Source: Myxococcales bacterium (GTDB lineage: Bacteria; Myxococcota_A; Polyangia; Polyangiales; Polyangiaceae). From it: a DNA stretch of 64,000 nt. A program made the position numbers and the translations under genes. The stretch lies in NCBI GenBank assembly GCA_016720545.1, contig JADKKK010000002.1, positions 1-64,000 on the forward strand, read 5' to 3'. This document shows positions 27,371 through 36,065 of this stretch, one piece after another (the first letter of the stretch is position 1; every line of letters begins with the position of its first letter). The notes beneath the pieces are model-generated. The model was not told the DNA's origin. It worked only from the letters and a program-made list of their open reading frames with translations, and made no database searches.

Positions 27371-28747
27371 TTGGCCGACCCGTCCGACGACCGCCCCCTG
27401 GTTTCCTACGAGCAGCTGCTCGAGCCGTTCGTGTCCGCGATCAAGCCGCCCTCCGCGTTTCTGTGCGGGGCGGAAGCGGAGAAGTTCGGCGTGTTCTCCG
27501 ACTTCGCGCACCTCCCTTACGAGGGCGGCGGGCGCGGCGGCGTGGCCGACGTACTCCACGACCTCGCCGCTCGCGGGTGGGCGGAGTCACGCGAGTCGGA
27601 AGGCGGCCCCGTCCTCGCGCTCCTGCGCGCCGGCGCGTCGATCACCCTCGAGCCAGGCAGCCAGCTCGAGCTCTCCGGCGCGCCGCTCGCCGACGCGCAC
27701 CTCATCGCCCACGAGCTGCGGGAGCACCTCTCGGAGCTGCGCGCCGTGTCGGAGCGCCTGGGCGTCACGTGGCTTGGCCTCGGATTTCACCCGTTCTCGA
27801 AGCGTGCAGATTACACGTTCGTGCCCAAGCTCCGGTACGGCGTGATGAAGACCTACCTCCCCACGCGCGGGGGGCACGCGCTCGACATGATGCTCCGCAC
27901 CTCCACGGTGCAGGCGAACTACGACTTCTCTTCGGAGGAAGACGCGATGCGAAAGCTCCGCCTCGGCCTCGCCCTCGCGCCGGTCACCACCGCGATGTTC
28001 GCGAACAGCCCGTTTTACGAGGGGCGCGTGTTCGGTGGGAAGAGCTACCGCGCGAAGGTGTGGCTCGACGTGGATCCCGACCGCAGCGGCCTCCTCCCTG
28101 AGATGTGGAGCGAGAGGGCGAGCTTCCGCGACTACGTCGAGTGGGCGCTCGACGTCCCGATGTTCATGATCAAGCGAGGTGGCGCGCGCGTGGAGAACGC
28201 GGGGCAGACCTTCCGCGCCTTCATGCGCGACGGCTTCGCCGGCCATCGGGCCGTGGTGTCGGATTTCACGACCCACATCAACACAGTGTTCCCGGAGGTG
28301 CGACTCAAGAAGACCCTCGAGGTGCGGGGCGCCGACGCCCAGAGCGAGGCCATGACGCCGGCCCTCGCAGCGCTCTACACCGGGCTCTACTACGACGAGC
28401 GCGCGCTCGGGGAGGCGTGCGATCTCGTCCGCGACTTCACGCACGACGAGGTGGCGGAGTCCCGGCGGCTCGTGTGGCAGCTCGGCCTCGACGCGCCGTT
28501 CCGCGGCGCAACTCTGCGTCCGCTCGCGGAGCGGGTCATCGCGATCGCCGAGGGGGGCCTCGAGCGCCGGGCCCGACGGGACGCGTCCGACCCGACGGTC
28601 GCCGACGAGCGCGCGCGGCTCCGGCCGCTCGCTGCGCTGGTGGCGCGCGGCGAGTGCCCCGCCGACGCGCTCCTCCGTGACCTGCCCTCCGAGGACGACG
28701 CCGGGTTCAAGTCCGAGATCGTTCGCCGCGCGAGCTTCTCGCTCTGA
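27371..28747 (+). CDS. gshA: Glutamate-cysteine ligase, plant/proteobacterial GCS2 type
   Basis: 458 aa from TTG 27371, with GGAG six bases upstream. It joins glutamate and cysteine with ATP, the first step of glutathione synthesis. It shows the family pattern through its length: FLCGAEAEKFGVF, ITLEPGSQLELSGAPL, LGLGFHPFSKRADYTFVPK, RYGVMKTYLPTRGGHALDMM, STVQANYDFSSEEDAM. Length is usual for the group shared with plant chloroplast enzymes. Cytoplasmic. Glutathione synthetase is not adjacent, and the gene appears to be a single unit between the MoxR operon and the convergent receiver gene. Confidence 0.9.
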   Translation: MADPSDDRPLVSYEQLLEPFVSAIKPPSAFLCGAEAEKFGVFSDFAHLPYEGGGRGGVADVLHDLAARGWAESRESEGGPVLALLRAGASITLEPGSQLELSGAPLADAHLIAHELREHLSELRAVSERLGVTWLGLGFHPFSKRADYTFVPKLRYGVMKTYLPTRGGHALDMMLRTSTVQANYDFSSEEDAMRKLRLGLALAPVTTAMFANSPFYEGRVFGGKSYRAKVWLDVDPDRSGLLPEMWSERASFRDYVEWALDVPMFMIKRGGARVENAGQTFRAFMRDGFAGHRAVVSDFTTHINTVFPEVRLKKTLEVRGADAQSEAMTPALAALYTGLYYDERALGEACDLVRDFTHDEVAESRRLVWQLGLDAPFRGATLRPLAERVIAIAEGGLERRARRDASDPTVADERARLRPLAALVARGECPADALLRDLPSEDDAGFKSEIVRRASFSL

Positions 28748-28783
28748 CGCGCGCGGCCCCGTCCTCACGCGTCGAAGCCGACC

Positions 28784-29173
28784 TCATGGGGGAGGGCCGA
28801 CCAGGCCCAGGTGCTCGCGCACCGCGTCGACGACCTGGGCGGACTGGATGGGCTTGACGATGTAGGCGGTCGCGCCGAGCTCGAGGGCGCGCCGCCGATC
28901 TTCGGAGGCCCCCTCCGTCGTGACGATGAGAATCGGCACGTGCTTGTGGTGTGGATCGGTGCGGATGCGGCGGACGAGCTTGAGGCCGTCCATGATGGGC
29001 ATGTTCACGTCGGTCACGACGATGTCGAACCGCTCGGCGGCCAGCTTGCGGAGCGCGTCGAGGCCGTCCGTCGCCTCGGTGACGACCACGTTGGGCACGC
29101 GGCCGATCGCCAGGACCAGCATCTGCCGCATGAGCGCGGAGTCTTCGACGACGAGGCATCGCTTCGTGGACAT
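28784..29173 (-). CDS. CheY-like response regulator receiver protein
   Basis: 129 aa from ATG 29173: a single receiver domain with no output domain. The acidic pocket is VVEDSALMRQ (Glu/Asp 10-11), the phospho-acceptor Asp lies in VVTDVNMPIMDG (near 55), and the conserved Thr and Lys are in IVTTEG and YIVKPIQ. It probably passes a phosphate signal by protein contact, as CheY does. No histidine kinase or chemotaxis gene is next to it; it is 45 bases downstream of the isomerase gene on the same strand and may share its transcript. Confidence 0.92.
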   Translation of the reverse strand: MSTKRCLVVEDSALMRQMLVLAIGRVPNVVVTEATDGLDALRKLAAERFDIVVTDVNMPIMDGLKLVRRIRTDPHHKHVPILIVTTEGASEDRRRALELGATAYIVKPIQSAQVVDAVREHLGLVGPPP

Positions 29174-29218
29174 GGGCGCGCCATGTTGGCCAAGTTGGAG
29201 CGAAGATTCAACGAGGAA

Positions 29219-30286
29219 TCATGGGGTCTCGGCCGCGGCGAGCCAGGCGCCGAGCTCGCCGCGGAGCACGCGCGGCGCACGTTGGAGCGCGCTGAGGTCG
29301 CGGCTTCCGGTGAGCAGCATCACCGCGCGGAGCTCTCGTTCGATGCGAGCGAGCGCGCGAGAAGCCCCTTCGCGTCCGCCCGCACGGTGGGCCCTCAGTA
29401 CCGGCCGGGCGACGCCCGCGGCCGTCGCCCCGAGCGCGATCGCCTTCGCGACCTCGAGGCCCGTGCCGACCCCGCCGGTCGCGATCACCGTGTCGAACCC
29501 GAGCGGCGCGACGTGGCCCACGCTCGCGGCCGTGGGGATGCCCCAGTCCCAGAGCGCCTCGCCGAGGGCCCGCGCGTCGTCGTCCCCGGCCGCGTCTGCG
29601 CGGCGGGTCTCCACCGCCACCCACGACGTGCCGCCGGCGCCCGACACGTCGACGTGCCGCACGCCGACCTCGCGCAGCCGCCGCCCCACACCTCGTGAGA
29701 GCCCGCAGCCGGTCTCCTTCGCGACGATCGGGAGGCCGAGCTCGCGGACGAGTCGCCCTAGCGTCGCCACCCCGTCCCGGAAGTCGCGGTCGCCGTCGTC
29801 CTGCACGAGCTCCATCGCCGGGTTCAGGTGGACGCAGAGCGCGTCGACGCCGACGTCGCGGGCGAGCTCGCGCAGCGCCTCGGGCCCCGACTCGCGCGCC
29901 TGCACGACGCCGATGTTGCCGAGGAGCAGCGCCGTGGGGGCCGCCTCGCGCACGGAGTACGAGCCGCGCGCCTCGGGGCGCCTCAGCATCGCGCGCTGGC
30001 TGCCGAGCCCGAAGCCGTAGCCGCGCTCCTCGGCGATGGACGCGAGGTCGCGGTTGATGCGCCCCGCCTCCTCGGTGCCCCCCGTCATCGCCGCGATGAA
30101 GAGCGGCGCGCGGAGGCGCTTGCCGAGCACCTCCACGGACGTGTCGAGCTCGTCGAAGGCGAGGTCGGGGCAGGCGTCATGCACGAAGCGCACGCACTCG
30201 AAGAGGGTCGACTCGCGGCGGAAGCCCACGTCTTCGGTCGCGCAGAGCTCGATGTGGTCGGTCTTCCTCTGGCCAATGTCGGACAT
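29219..30286 (-). CDS. fni: Type 2 isopentenyl-diphosphate delta-isomerase (FMN)
   Basis: 355 aa from ATG 30286, with GGAG five bases upstream. It converts isopentenyl diphosphate to dimethylallyl diphosphate using reduced FMN. A TIM-barrel of the family is seen: RKTDHIELC at the N-terminus, APLFIAAMTGGT, GFGLGSQRAML, LLGNIGVVQ, CVHLNPAMELVQDDGDRDF, VAKETGCGLSRG, VDVSGAGGTSW, and TGGVGTGLEVAKAIALGA for FMN phosphate. It is divergent from the operon carrying the other mevalonate-pathway enzymes, so the two halves are probably controlled together from 30287-30662. Confidence 0.94.
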   Translation of the reverse strand: MSDIGQRKTDHIELCATEDVGFRRESTLFECVRFVHDACPDLAFDELDTSVEVLGKRLRAPLFIAAMTGGTEEAGRINRDLASIAEERGYGFGLGSQRAMLRRPEARGSYSVREAAPTALLLGNIGVVQARESGPEALRELARDVGVDALCVHLNPAMELVQDDGDRDFRDGVATLGRLVRELGLPIVAKETGCGLSRGVGRRLREVGVRHVDVSGAGGTSWVAVETRRADAAGDDDARALGEALWDWGIPTAASVGHVAPLGFDTVIATGGVGTGLEVAKAIALGATAAGVARPVLRAHRAGGREGASRALARIERELRAVMLLTGSRDLSALQRAPRVLRGELGAWLAAAETP

Positions 30287-30440
30287 GGTTCTCCGTAGCG
30301 GCGCGCGTCGTATAGGGCGAGCCTCGTGGCGCGTCCACTGGCCTAGGGGAGCCGGCCGCCCCGAATCGTGAGCGCACGCTTGCGCAGCGTGCCGACTACC
30401 ACTAAACCGCGCCAGAGCCCGCCGTTCGCCGCTCTAAATC

Positions 30441-30468
30441 TTTCAGAGAAACGTGAAGATGTCTGAAA
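30441..30468. promoter_or_regulatory. Inverted repeat, candidate operator
   Basis: Perfect 7-base arms TTTCAGA (30441-30447) and TCTGAAA (30462-30468) are separated by 14 bases, 21 bases centre to centre, which places both arms on one face of the helix. It is AT-rich against a very GC-rich background and lies in the divergent region between fni and the mevalonate operon, about 30 bases upstream of the TTGACA box. A dimeric regulator of isoprenoid or carotenoid genes is a reasonable guess; the protein is unknown. Confidence 0.5.
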
Positions 30469-30496
30469 TCCTTGCACTATGGCGGGGGAGCCCGCG

Positions 30497-30525
30497 TTGA
30501 CATCGCGACCGCTCGGCCCTAGCTT
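30497..30525 (+). promoter_or_regulatory. Candidate sigma-70-type promoter for the mevalonate operon
   Basis: TTGACA at 30497-30502 (perfect -35 match), a 17-base spacer, then TAGCTT at 30520-30525 (weak -10). Transcription would start near 30532, giving a leader of about 130 bases before the ATG at 30663. An AAGGAG is visible upstream of that ATG at slightly long spacing. Confidence 0.5.
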
Positions 30526-30662
30526 TCGCCCGCACCCAAGGCCGAATCGACCGGCGAAGGGGTTCGGGCTGGTTCGGGTCGGGCAACCGTGACTGGATGG
30601 ACGGGTCACGCTGTCATTGACCGCGGAGCCTCGTCGGCGCCGCTGAAGGAGATTTTTCCCCC

Positions 30663-31754
30663 ATGGTTTCGCCCGCGCGCCCCGATCCTGGCTCCGACCT
30701 CGAGCGCTACGCGCTCGACGTGCGGACGCGGGTTGACCGCGGCCTCGCCGACGCGCTCACGAGGGAGCGGGGGCTCGCGACGTCGCTCTCGGCGTCGGAG
30801 GAGCTGGCGCAGGTCCACGAGGCGCTCGCCTCGCTCGCCATGCGTGGCGGCAAGCGCCTCCGCTCGGTCCTGATCAGCCTCGCCTACGACGGCTTGCGCG
30901 CGGCGGACGAGCCCGACTCCCGGGTGCTGGTCGACGCGTGCGTGGCCATCGAGCTCCTGCAGGTCTACCTGCTCGTCCACGACGACTGGATGGACGGCGA
31001 CGACACGCGCCGAGGTGGGCCGACGGTGCACCGCGCGCTCGGCGACGCGATCGGGCCCAGCCCGATCGTGGGGCACCTGACCGTCCTCGCGGGCGACCTC
31101 GCCTCGGGGATGGCGCAGGCGGCGTTCGCGCGGATCCCGCTGCCGAGCGCCCGGGTCCTCTCGGCCTTCGGGCGCTTCGCCGACATGCAGCGCGCGGTCG
31201 TCGCGGGGCAAGTCGAAGACGTGTGCTCGCCTCGCCGCCCGCTGGAGTCACTCGACGCGGCCTCGGTCGAGCGTCTCCACGCGAACAAGACCGGCGCGTA
31301 TTCGGTCTCCGGGCCCCTGGCGCTGGGCGCGCTCCTTGCCGGGGCGAGCGCGGAACAGGTCGCCGCCCTCGACGCGTTCGCCGAGCCCCTCGGCGTGGCG
31401 TTTCAGCTCCGCGACGACCTGCTCGGGGTCTTCGGCGAGTCCGCGCAGACCGGCAAAGCGCGCTTCGGCGACCTGCGTGAAGGCAAGCGGACCGCGCTGG
31501 TCGCGGCGCTCGTGGGCTCGCCGGAGGGGCTCGCGCTCGCGCGCGACCTGCTCGGCCGGCGCGACGCCACCGACGCCGAGTGCGAGCGCGTCGCCCACGC
31601 GATGGTCGAGCGCGGGTGCAGGGCGCAGGTGGAGGCGCGAGTGAGCGAGCTCGCGGCCCTGGCCACCGAGCGAGCCGCCGCCGTGGGCCTCCGCTCGGAG
31701 CTCCAGGTGCTCCTCGTCGAAGCCGGGCGTGCCCTGACGGAGCGGAGCCGATGA
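30663..31754 (+). CDS. Polyprenyl diphosphate synthase (GGPP-type)
   Basis: 363 aa from ATG 30663. It condenses isopentenyl diphosphate with an allylic diphosphate. The motifs are GGKRLR (62-67), the first Asp-rich motif HDDWMDGDDTRRGG (D107, D108, D113), HANKTGAY, and the second motif QLRDDLLGVFG (D251, D252), where the usual third Asp is replaced by Gly, a pattern common in GGPP synthases of this branch. The product length (C15 to C20 or more) cannot be fixed from sequence. First gene of the operon with the mevalonate enzymes, so it uses the IPP made by them. Its TGA overlaps the next ATG (ATGA). Confidence 0.9.
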   Translation: MVSPARPDPGSDLERYALDVRTRVDRGLADALTRERGLATSLSASEELAQVHEALASLAMRGGKRLRSVLISLAYDGLRAADEPDSRVLVDACVAIELLQVYLLVHDDWMDGDDTRRGGPTVHRALGDAIGPSPIVGHLTVLAGDLASGMAQAAFARIPLPSARVLSAFGRFADMQRAVVAGQVEDVCSPRRPLESLDAASVERLHANKTGAYSVSGPLALGALLAGASAEQVAALDAFAEPLGVAFQLRDDLLGVFGESAQTGKARFGDLREGKRTALVAALVGSPEGLALARDLLGRRDATDAECERVAHAMVERGCRAQVEARVSELAALATERAAAVGLRSELQVLLVEAGRALTERSR

Positions 31755-32746
31755 GCGCGGTCGACGAGCTGCGGCCGCTCGGGCTCGCCTGCGGCAAGGT
31801 CATCCTCCTCGGTGAGCACGCCGTGGTCTACGGGGTGCCCGCCATCGCCGTGGGCATCGATCGCGGCGCTCACGCCCGCGCGGTGGGGCTCGCGTCCGGG
31901 CCCTCGGAGCTCCGCGTGAGAGGGTGGGACGTGCACGTCCGCGAGCACGAGGAGGGGCCGGCGTTGGCGCGCGCCTTCACCGAGCTGCTCCGGGCGACGC
32001 GCGACTCGCTCGCCGAGCGGGGCGCCGTGCTGCACCCGAGCCGCGTCGAGGCCGCGGCCGATCTACCTCCGGGCGGCGGGCTCGGCTGCTCCGCGGCGAC
32101 CGGCGTGGCCGTCGCGCGCGCGCTCGATCCGCTCGCCTCATCTTCCGAGATCGCGTCCCGCGTCATGGCGTGGGAGCGTGTGTTTCATGGCAACCCCTCC
32201 GGGGTCGACGCGGCCGTCTCGGCCCGTGGCGGGTGCGTGTACTTCGAGCGCGGCGAGCCGCTCGTGCCGCTGCGCCTCCGCGGTGGCGCGGACCTCGTGC
32301 TGGCCGTCGGGAGCACCGGCGTCGGCTCGAGCACCAAGTTCATGGTGGAGGCGGTCGCCGCGCGCCTCGCCGCCGAGCCCCTCGCCACGAGGGCGCGCTT
32401 CGAGCAGATCCGCCGCCTCGTCCGGAGCGCGCGGTCGGCCATCGAAGCGGGCGACCTCGTCGCCCTCGGGGCGGCCCTCTCCCAGAACCAGGTGGTGCTC
32501 GCGGAGCTCGCGCTGTCGACCCCCGAGATCGAGCGCATGTGCGCCGTCGCGGCGGCCGCCGGCGCGCTCGGCGCGAAGCTCACAGGGGCGGGCGGGGGCG
32601 GCAGCGTGGTAGCGCTCGTCGACTCTCCCGAGCGCGGCGCCGCGGTCGTGGCGGCGTGGGGCGAGGCCGGCTTCGGGGGCTTCGTGTCTCGGGTCCGCGG
32701 TCAGCCCGAGAGCGCCAGCGCGCGCTCGATCGAGGTGGCGCCGTGA
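31751..32746 (+). CDS. mvk: Mevalonate kinase
   Basis: 331 aa from ATG 31751, coupled by ATGA to the prenyl synthase gene. A GHMP kinase: motif 1 KVILLGEHAVVYG (16-28) is the mevalonate kinase form, motif 2 is PPGGGLGCSAAT (106-117), the catalytic Asp lies in GNPSGVDAAVSARGG (near 153), and motif 3 is KLTGAGGGG near 275. It phosphorylates mevalonate at the 5-hydroxyl using ATP. Next gene overlaps by four bases (GTGA). Order and content of the operon support this over other GHMP substrates. Confidence 0.93.
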   Translation: MSAVDELRPLGLACGKVILLGEHAVVYGVPAIAVGIDRGAHARAVGLASGPSELRVRGWDVHVREHEEGPALARAFTELLRATRDSLAERGAVLHPSRVEAAADLPPGGGLGCSAATGVAVARALDPLASSSEIASRVMAWERVFHGNPSGVDAAVSARGGCVYFERGEPLVPLRLRGGADLVLAVGSTGVGSSTKFMVEAVAARLAAEPLATRARFEQIRRLVRSARSAIEAGDLVALGAALSQNQVVLAELALSTPEIERMCAVAAAAGALGAKLTGAGGGGSVVALVDSPERGAAVVAAWGEAGFGGFVSRVRGQPESASARSIEVAP

Positions 32747-33714
32747 GCGCGGGCGGGCGGGCGACGGCGGTCGCGCACCCCAACATCGCGCTCTCTAAGT
32801 ACTGGGGGAAGCTCCCGCGCGAGGGGAATTTTCCAGCAGTTCCAAGCATTTCGGTGACTCTCGAGGGGATGGCGACCCGCACCACAGTGGCCTTCGAGAC
32901 AGACGAGGGCGACGACGTGCTCTCGCTCGGCGGCGCCCCCATGGTGCACGGTCGCGACAAGGCCGTGAGGCTCCTCGCGCGCGTCCGGCGCGCCGCTGGT
33001 CTGCGAGGTCGCGCCGTCGTCGAGAGCGCCAACGACTTCCCCACCGGCTCCGGCCTGGCCTCGAGCGCCTCCGGGTTCGCCGCGCTCGCGCTCGCGGCCT
33101 CGTCCGCCGCGGGCCTGTCGTTGACGGCGGGGGAGGTGAGCTCCCTGGCGCGGGAGGCCTCCGCCAGCGCGGCGCGCAGCGTCTTCGGGGGCTTCGTAGA
33201 GCTCCCGCTCGGCGTGGAAGCCGCCGCCCCGTTCGCCCCGCGCGAGGCGCTGCCGCTCGTGGTGCTCGTGTGCGTTGCCACCGAAGAGCGCAAGGCTGTC
33301 GCCTCGACCGACGGCATGCTCAAGACCGCCGCCGAGAGCCCCTACTACGCGGCGTGGCTGTCCCATGCGCCCGCGCTCCACGCGCGCCTCGGCGCCGCGC
33401 TCCTTCGCGGAGATTTTTCGGAGGTGGGCGCGCTCGCAGAGCAGAGCGCGCTCGCGATGCACGCCTCGGCCCTCGCGGCGGGCGTCGTGTACTTCCGCGG
33501 GGTCACGCTCGACGTGCTCGGCGAGATCCGCGCGATGCGCCGCGCGGGCCTCGAGGCCTACGCGACGATCGACGCGGGCCCGCACGTGAAGGTGCTCACG
33601 CGGGTCTCGGACCGCGAGGCCGTGCGCGCCCGTGTGGCCGCCGTGCCCGGCGTGCTCCGGCTCATCGAGGCGATCCCGGGTGAGGCGGCGCGGCTCGTGG
33701 AGGGCTCGTCGTGA
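32743..33714 (+). CDS. mvaD: Diphosphomevalonate decarboxylase
   Basis: 323 aa from GTG 32743, overlapping mvk by four bases. Conserved features: AHPNIALSKYWGK (11-23), SISVTLEGMATRTTV, NDFPTGSGLASSASGFAALA (98-117, the GHMP ATP loop), AARSVFGGFVEL, ASTDGMLKTAAESPYY, and the catalytic Asp in ATIDAGPHVKVLT. It makes isopentenyl diphosphate from mevalonate diphosphate with loss of CO2. Translation is coupled to the following kinase gene (GTGA at 33711-33714). Confidence 0.94.
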   Translation: MSAGGRATAVAHPNIALSKYWGKLPREGNFPAVPSISVTLEGMATRTTVAFETDEGDDVLSLGGAPMVHGRDKAVRLLARVRRAAGLRGRAVVESANDFPTGSGLASSASGFAALALAASSAAGLSLTAGEVSSLAREASASAARSVFGGFVELPLGVEAAAPFAPREALPLVVLVCVATEERKAVASTDGMLKTAAESPYYAAWLSHAPALHARLGAALLRGDFSEVGALAEQSALAMHASALAAGVVYFRGVTLDVLGEIRAMRRAGLEAYATIDAGPHVKVLTRVSDREAVRARVAAVPGVLRLIEAIPGEAARLVEGSS

Positions 33715-34673
33715 CCCGGGAGGTGTTCGCGCCAGGCAAGATGGTCCTGACGGGTGCCTACGCGGTGCTCCGCGGCGCGCCCGCGCTCGTCGTGGCCGTC
33801 TCCCGCGGCGCGATCGCCACCGACGCACGTGAGGCGCCGGCGACGCCTGAGGTGGCCGCCGCGCTCGGCGTGGCCACGGCGCCTGCGCTCGACCTGCGCG
33901 CACTCTTCGAAGGCGACCGCAAGCTCGGGCTCGGCGCGAGCGCGGCCGGCCTCGTCGCGACGCTCGGCCTCTGCGCGGCCCTCCGCGGCGAGCGCCTCGA
34001 CGACGCGAGCGCCCGCGACGCCCTCTTTCGCGCGGCGCTCGCGGCCCATCGCGCCGCGCAGGGTGGGGGGAGCGGGGTCGACGTCGCGGCCTCGGTCTAC
34101 GGCGGCGTCCTCGAGTACACGCTGGAAGGGTCCTCGGCGAGCCCCGAGGTCACACCCACGGCGCTGCCACCCGGGGTCACCCTCGCGGCGTACGCGGCCG
34201 GAGCGAGCGCGCGCACGTCGGACCTGCGTCGCCTCGTCGACGGGCTCTGCCAGCGGTCGCCCGAGCGCGCCGGTCAGCTCTTCGACGCGCTCGGTCGGGC
34301 GTCGTTCGAGGCGCGAGACGCCTGTCGGGCCCGGGCCGCGGACGCTTTCCTCGCGAGTGCCCGCGCGTTCGCGTCCGCGCTCGCCGCGCTCGGCGCTGCC
34401 GCGGAGGCCCCGATCGTGTCGGCGGCCGATCGCGCGCTCGCCGCGCTCGCCGCCGGCGCGGGCGGCGCGTTCTTCCCGTCCGGCGCGGGCGGCGGAGACG
34501 TGGCCGTGCTCCTCGCCTCGAGGCCCGAGGCGGCCGACGCGTTCGACGCGCAGGCCCTCGGCCATGGCTACACGCGCCTCTCTCTCTCCCTCGACGCACG
34601 AGGCCTACGGACTCTCGCCGGCGCAGGGCACCTGACGGCGCCTTTCACTGAAGAAACGAGCACCCCACCATGA
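33711..34673 (+). CDS. Phosphomevalonate kinase (GHMP family)
   Basis: 320 aa from GTG 33711. GHMP motifs are APGKMVLTGAYAVLRG near the N-terminus, LGLGASAAGLVATLG (motif 2) near 74-88, AAQGGGSGVDVAASVYGG, and FFPSGAGGGDVAVLL (motif 3). Position between mevalonate decarboxylase and HMG-CoA reductase assigns it as the second mevalonate kinase step. The sequence is shorter and more Ala-rich than better-known members, so the assignment rests partly on context. Overlaps the next gene by ATGA. Confidence 0.85.
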   Translation: MTREVFAPGKMVLTGAYAVLRGAPALVVAVSRGAIATDAREAPATPEVAAALGVATAPALDLRALFEGDRKLGLGASAAGLVATLGLCAALRGERLDDASARDALFRAALAAHRAAQGGGSGVDVAASVYGGVLEYTLEGSSASPEVTPTALPPGVTLAAYAAGASARTSDLRRLVDGLCQRSPERAGQLFDALGRASFEARDACRARAADAFLASARAFASALAALGAAAEAPIVSAADRALAALAAGAGGAFFPSGAGGGDVAVLLASRPEAADAFDAQALGHGYTRLSLSLDARGLRTLAGAGHLTAPFTEETSTPP

Positions 34674-35980
34674 GCAAGACGTCCCAGCTCCCCGGTTTTT
34701 ACAAGGTCCAAGTGTCCGAGCGCCGCGCGCTCGTGTGCGAAGCCACCGGGGTCGAGCCGATCGAGATCGAGCGGGCGCTCGACGGGGGTGGGCTCGACGC
34801 GGACACGGCCGACAAGTTCGTCGAGAACGTGCTCGGTACCTACGGCCTGCCCTACGGCGTCGCCCTCAACGTGCGCGTCAACTCGCGCGATCACGTCGTG
34901 CCGATGGTGGTGGAAGAGCCGAGCGTGGTCGCCGCCGCGTCGAACGCGTCGAAGATGATCCGCTCGGGGGGAGGCTTCATCGCCGAGGTCGACGAGCCGC
35001 TGATGATCGGTCAGATCCAGCTCATCGATGTGGCCAATCGCGAGGCCGCGCGGGCGAGCATTCTCGCCGAGCGCGACGATCTGCTCGCGCGTGCGGATCG
35101 AGCCGTGCCCGGCCTGGTCGCGCGAGGCGGAGGCGCCCGTGACCTCGAGGTGCGCCTCATCGGGGCCGCGGAGGACCGCATGATCGTCGTGCACATCCTC
35201 GTCGACTGCCGGGACGCGATGGGGGCGAATCTCCTCAACAGCATGGCCGAGGGCGTGGCCGATCGACTCGCAGAGCTCGCGCGCGCCAGGGTGGGTCTGC
35301 GCATCCTCTCCAACCTGTGCGACCGTCGCTGCGTGCGCGTCCGGTGCCGCGTCCCCGCGCACGTGCTCGCCACCGAGTCCATGCCGGGTGAAGCGGTGAT
35401 CGACGGCGTGGTCAACGCGTCTCGCTTCGCGGAGCTCGACCCCTACCGCGCGGCGACCCACAACAAGGGGATCATGAACGGCATCGACGCGGTCGTCATC
35501 GCGTCGGGCAACGACTGGCGCGCCGTCGAGGCAGGCGCCCACGCCTACGCTGCGCGCAGCGGCCAATACAGCCCGCTCGCGATTTGGCGGCGAGACGGCG
35601 CCGCGCTCGCCGGCACCATCGAGCTCCCGCTCGCCCTCGGGACCGTCGGCGGCACGCTCCGCGTGCACCCCGGGGCGCGCCTCTCGCTGCGAATGGCCGG
35701 CGTCGGGTCGTCGCAAGAGCTCGCGATGGTGGCCGCGGCCGTCGGCCTCGCGTCGAACCTCGCGGCGCTCCGCGCGCTCGCGACCGACGGCATCCAGCGG
35801 GGGCACATGGCGCTGCACGCGCGCGCGGTCGCGGTCGCCGCCGGCGCCACCGGCCCCGCCGTGGAGAGGGTCGCCCAGATGATCGTCGAGGCGCGCGACA
35901 TCACCGTGGAGGCGGCCCGCCGCGCGCTGTCCATCGTGCAGAACGAGGCGGACAGCGCCGCCTCGCTCGACGGGGCTTGA
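34670..35980 (+). CDS. mvaA: Hydroxymethylglutaryl-CoA reductase, class II
   Basis: 436 aa from ATG 34670 (ATGA overlap). It reduces HMG-CoA to mevalonate. Class II (bacterial) features: catalytic Glu83 in VVEEPSVVAAAS, Lys266 in THNKGIMNGID, Asp282 in GNDWRA, and the flap His in GHMALHAR (379). Soluble, with no membrane anchor, and about the length of the well-studied Pseudomonas mevalonii enzyme. Last gene of the operon. HMG-CoA synthase, which supplies the substrate, is not found in the window. Confidence 0.95.
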   Translation: MSKTSQLPGFYKVQVSERRALVCEATGVEPIEIERALDGGGLDADTADKFVENVLGTYGLPYGVALNVRVNSRDHVVPMVVEEPSVVAAASNASKMIRSGGGFIAEVDEPLMIGQIQLIDVANREAARASILAERDDLLARADRAVPGLVARGGGARDLEVRLIGAAEDRMIVVHILVDCRDAMGANLLNSMAEGVADRLAELARARVGLRILSNLCDRRCVRVRCRVPAHVLATESMPGEAVIDGVVNASRFAELDPYRAATHNKGIMNGIDAVVIASGNDWRAVEAGAHAYAARSGQYSPLAIWRRDGAALAGTIELPLALGTVGGTLRVHPGARLSLRMAGVGSSQELAMVAAAVGLASNLAALRALATDGIQRGHMALHARAVAVAAGATGPAVERVAQMIVEARDITVEAARRALSIVQNEADSAASLDGA

Positions 35981-36065
35981 GCGCGCTCCCGCGCTCCCCG
36001 CGCGAAAGCTCCCCGCGCCGCGCTTGTCGAGTGCCTCACCGGGCGAAGTCGGCTACCGTCCTCCC

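Noticed and set aside
24329..27559. 1076-aa open frame on the minus strand
   Set aside because: Shadow of the VWA membrane protein gene; no domain, biased composition.
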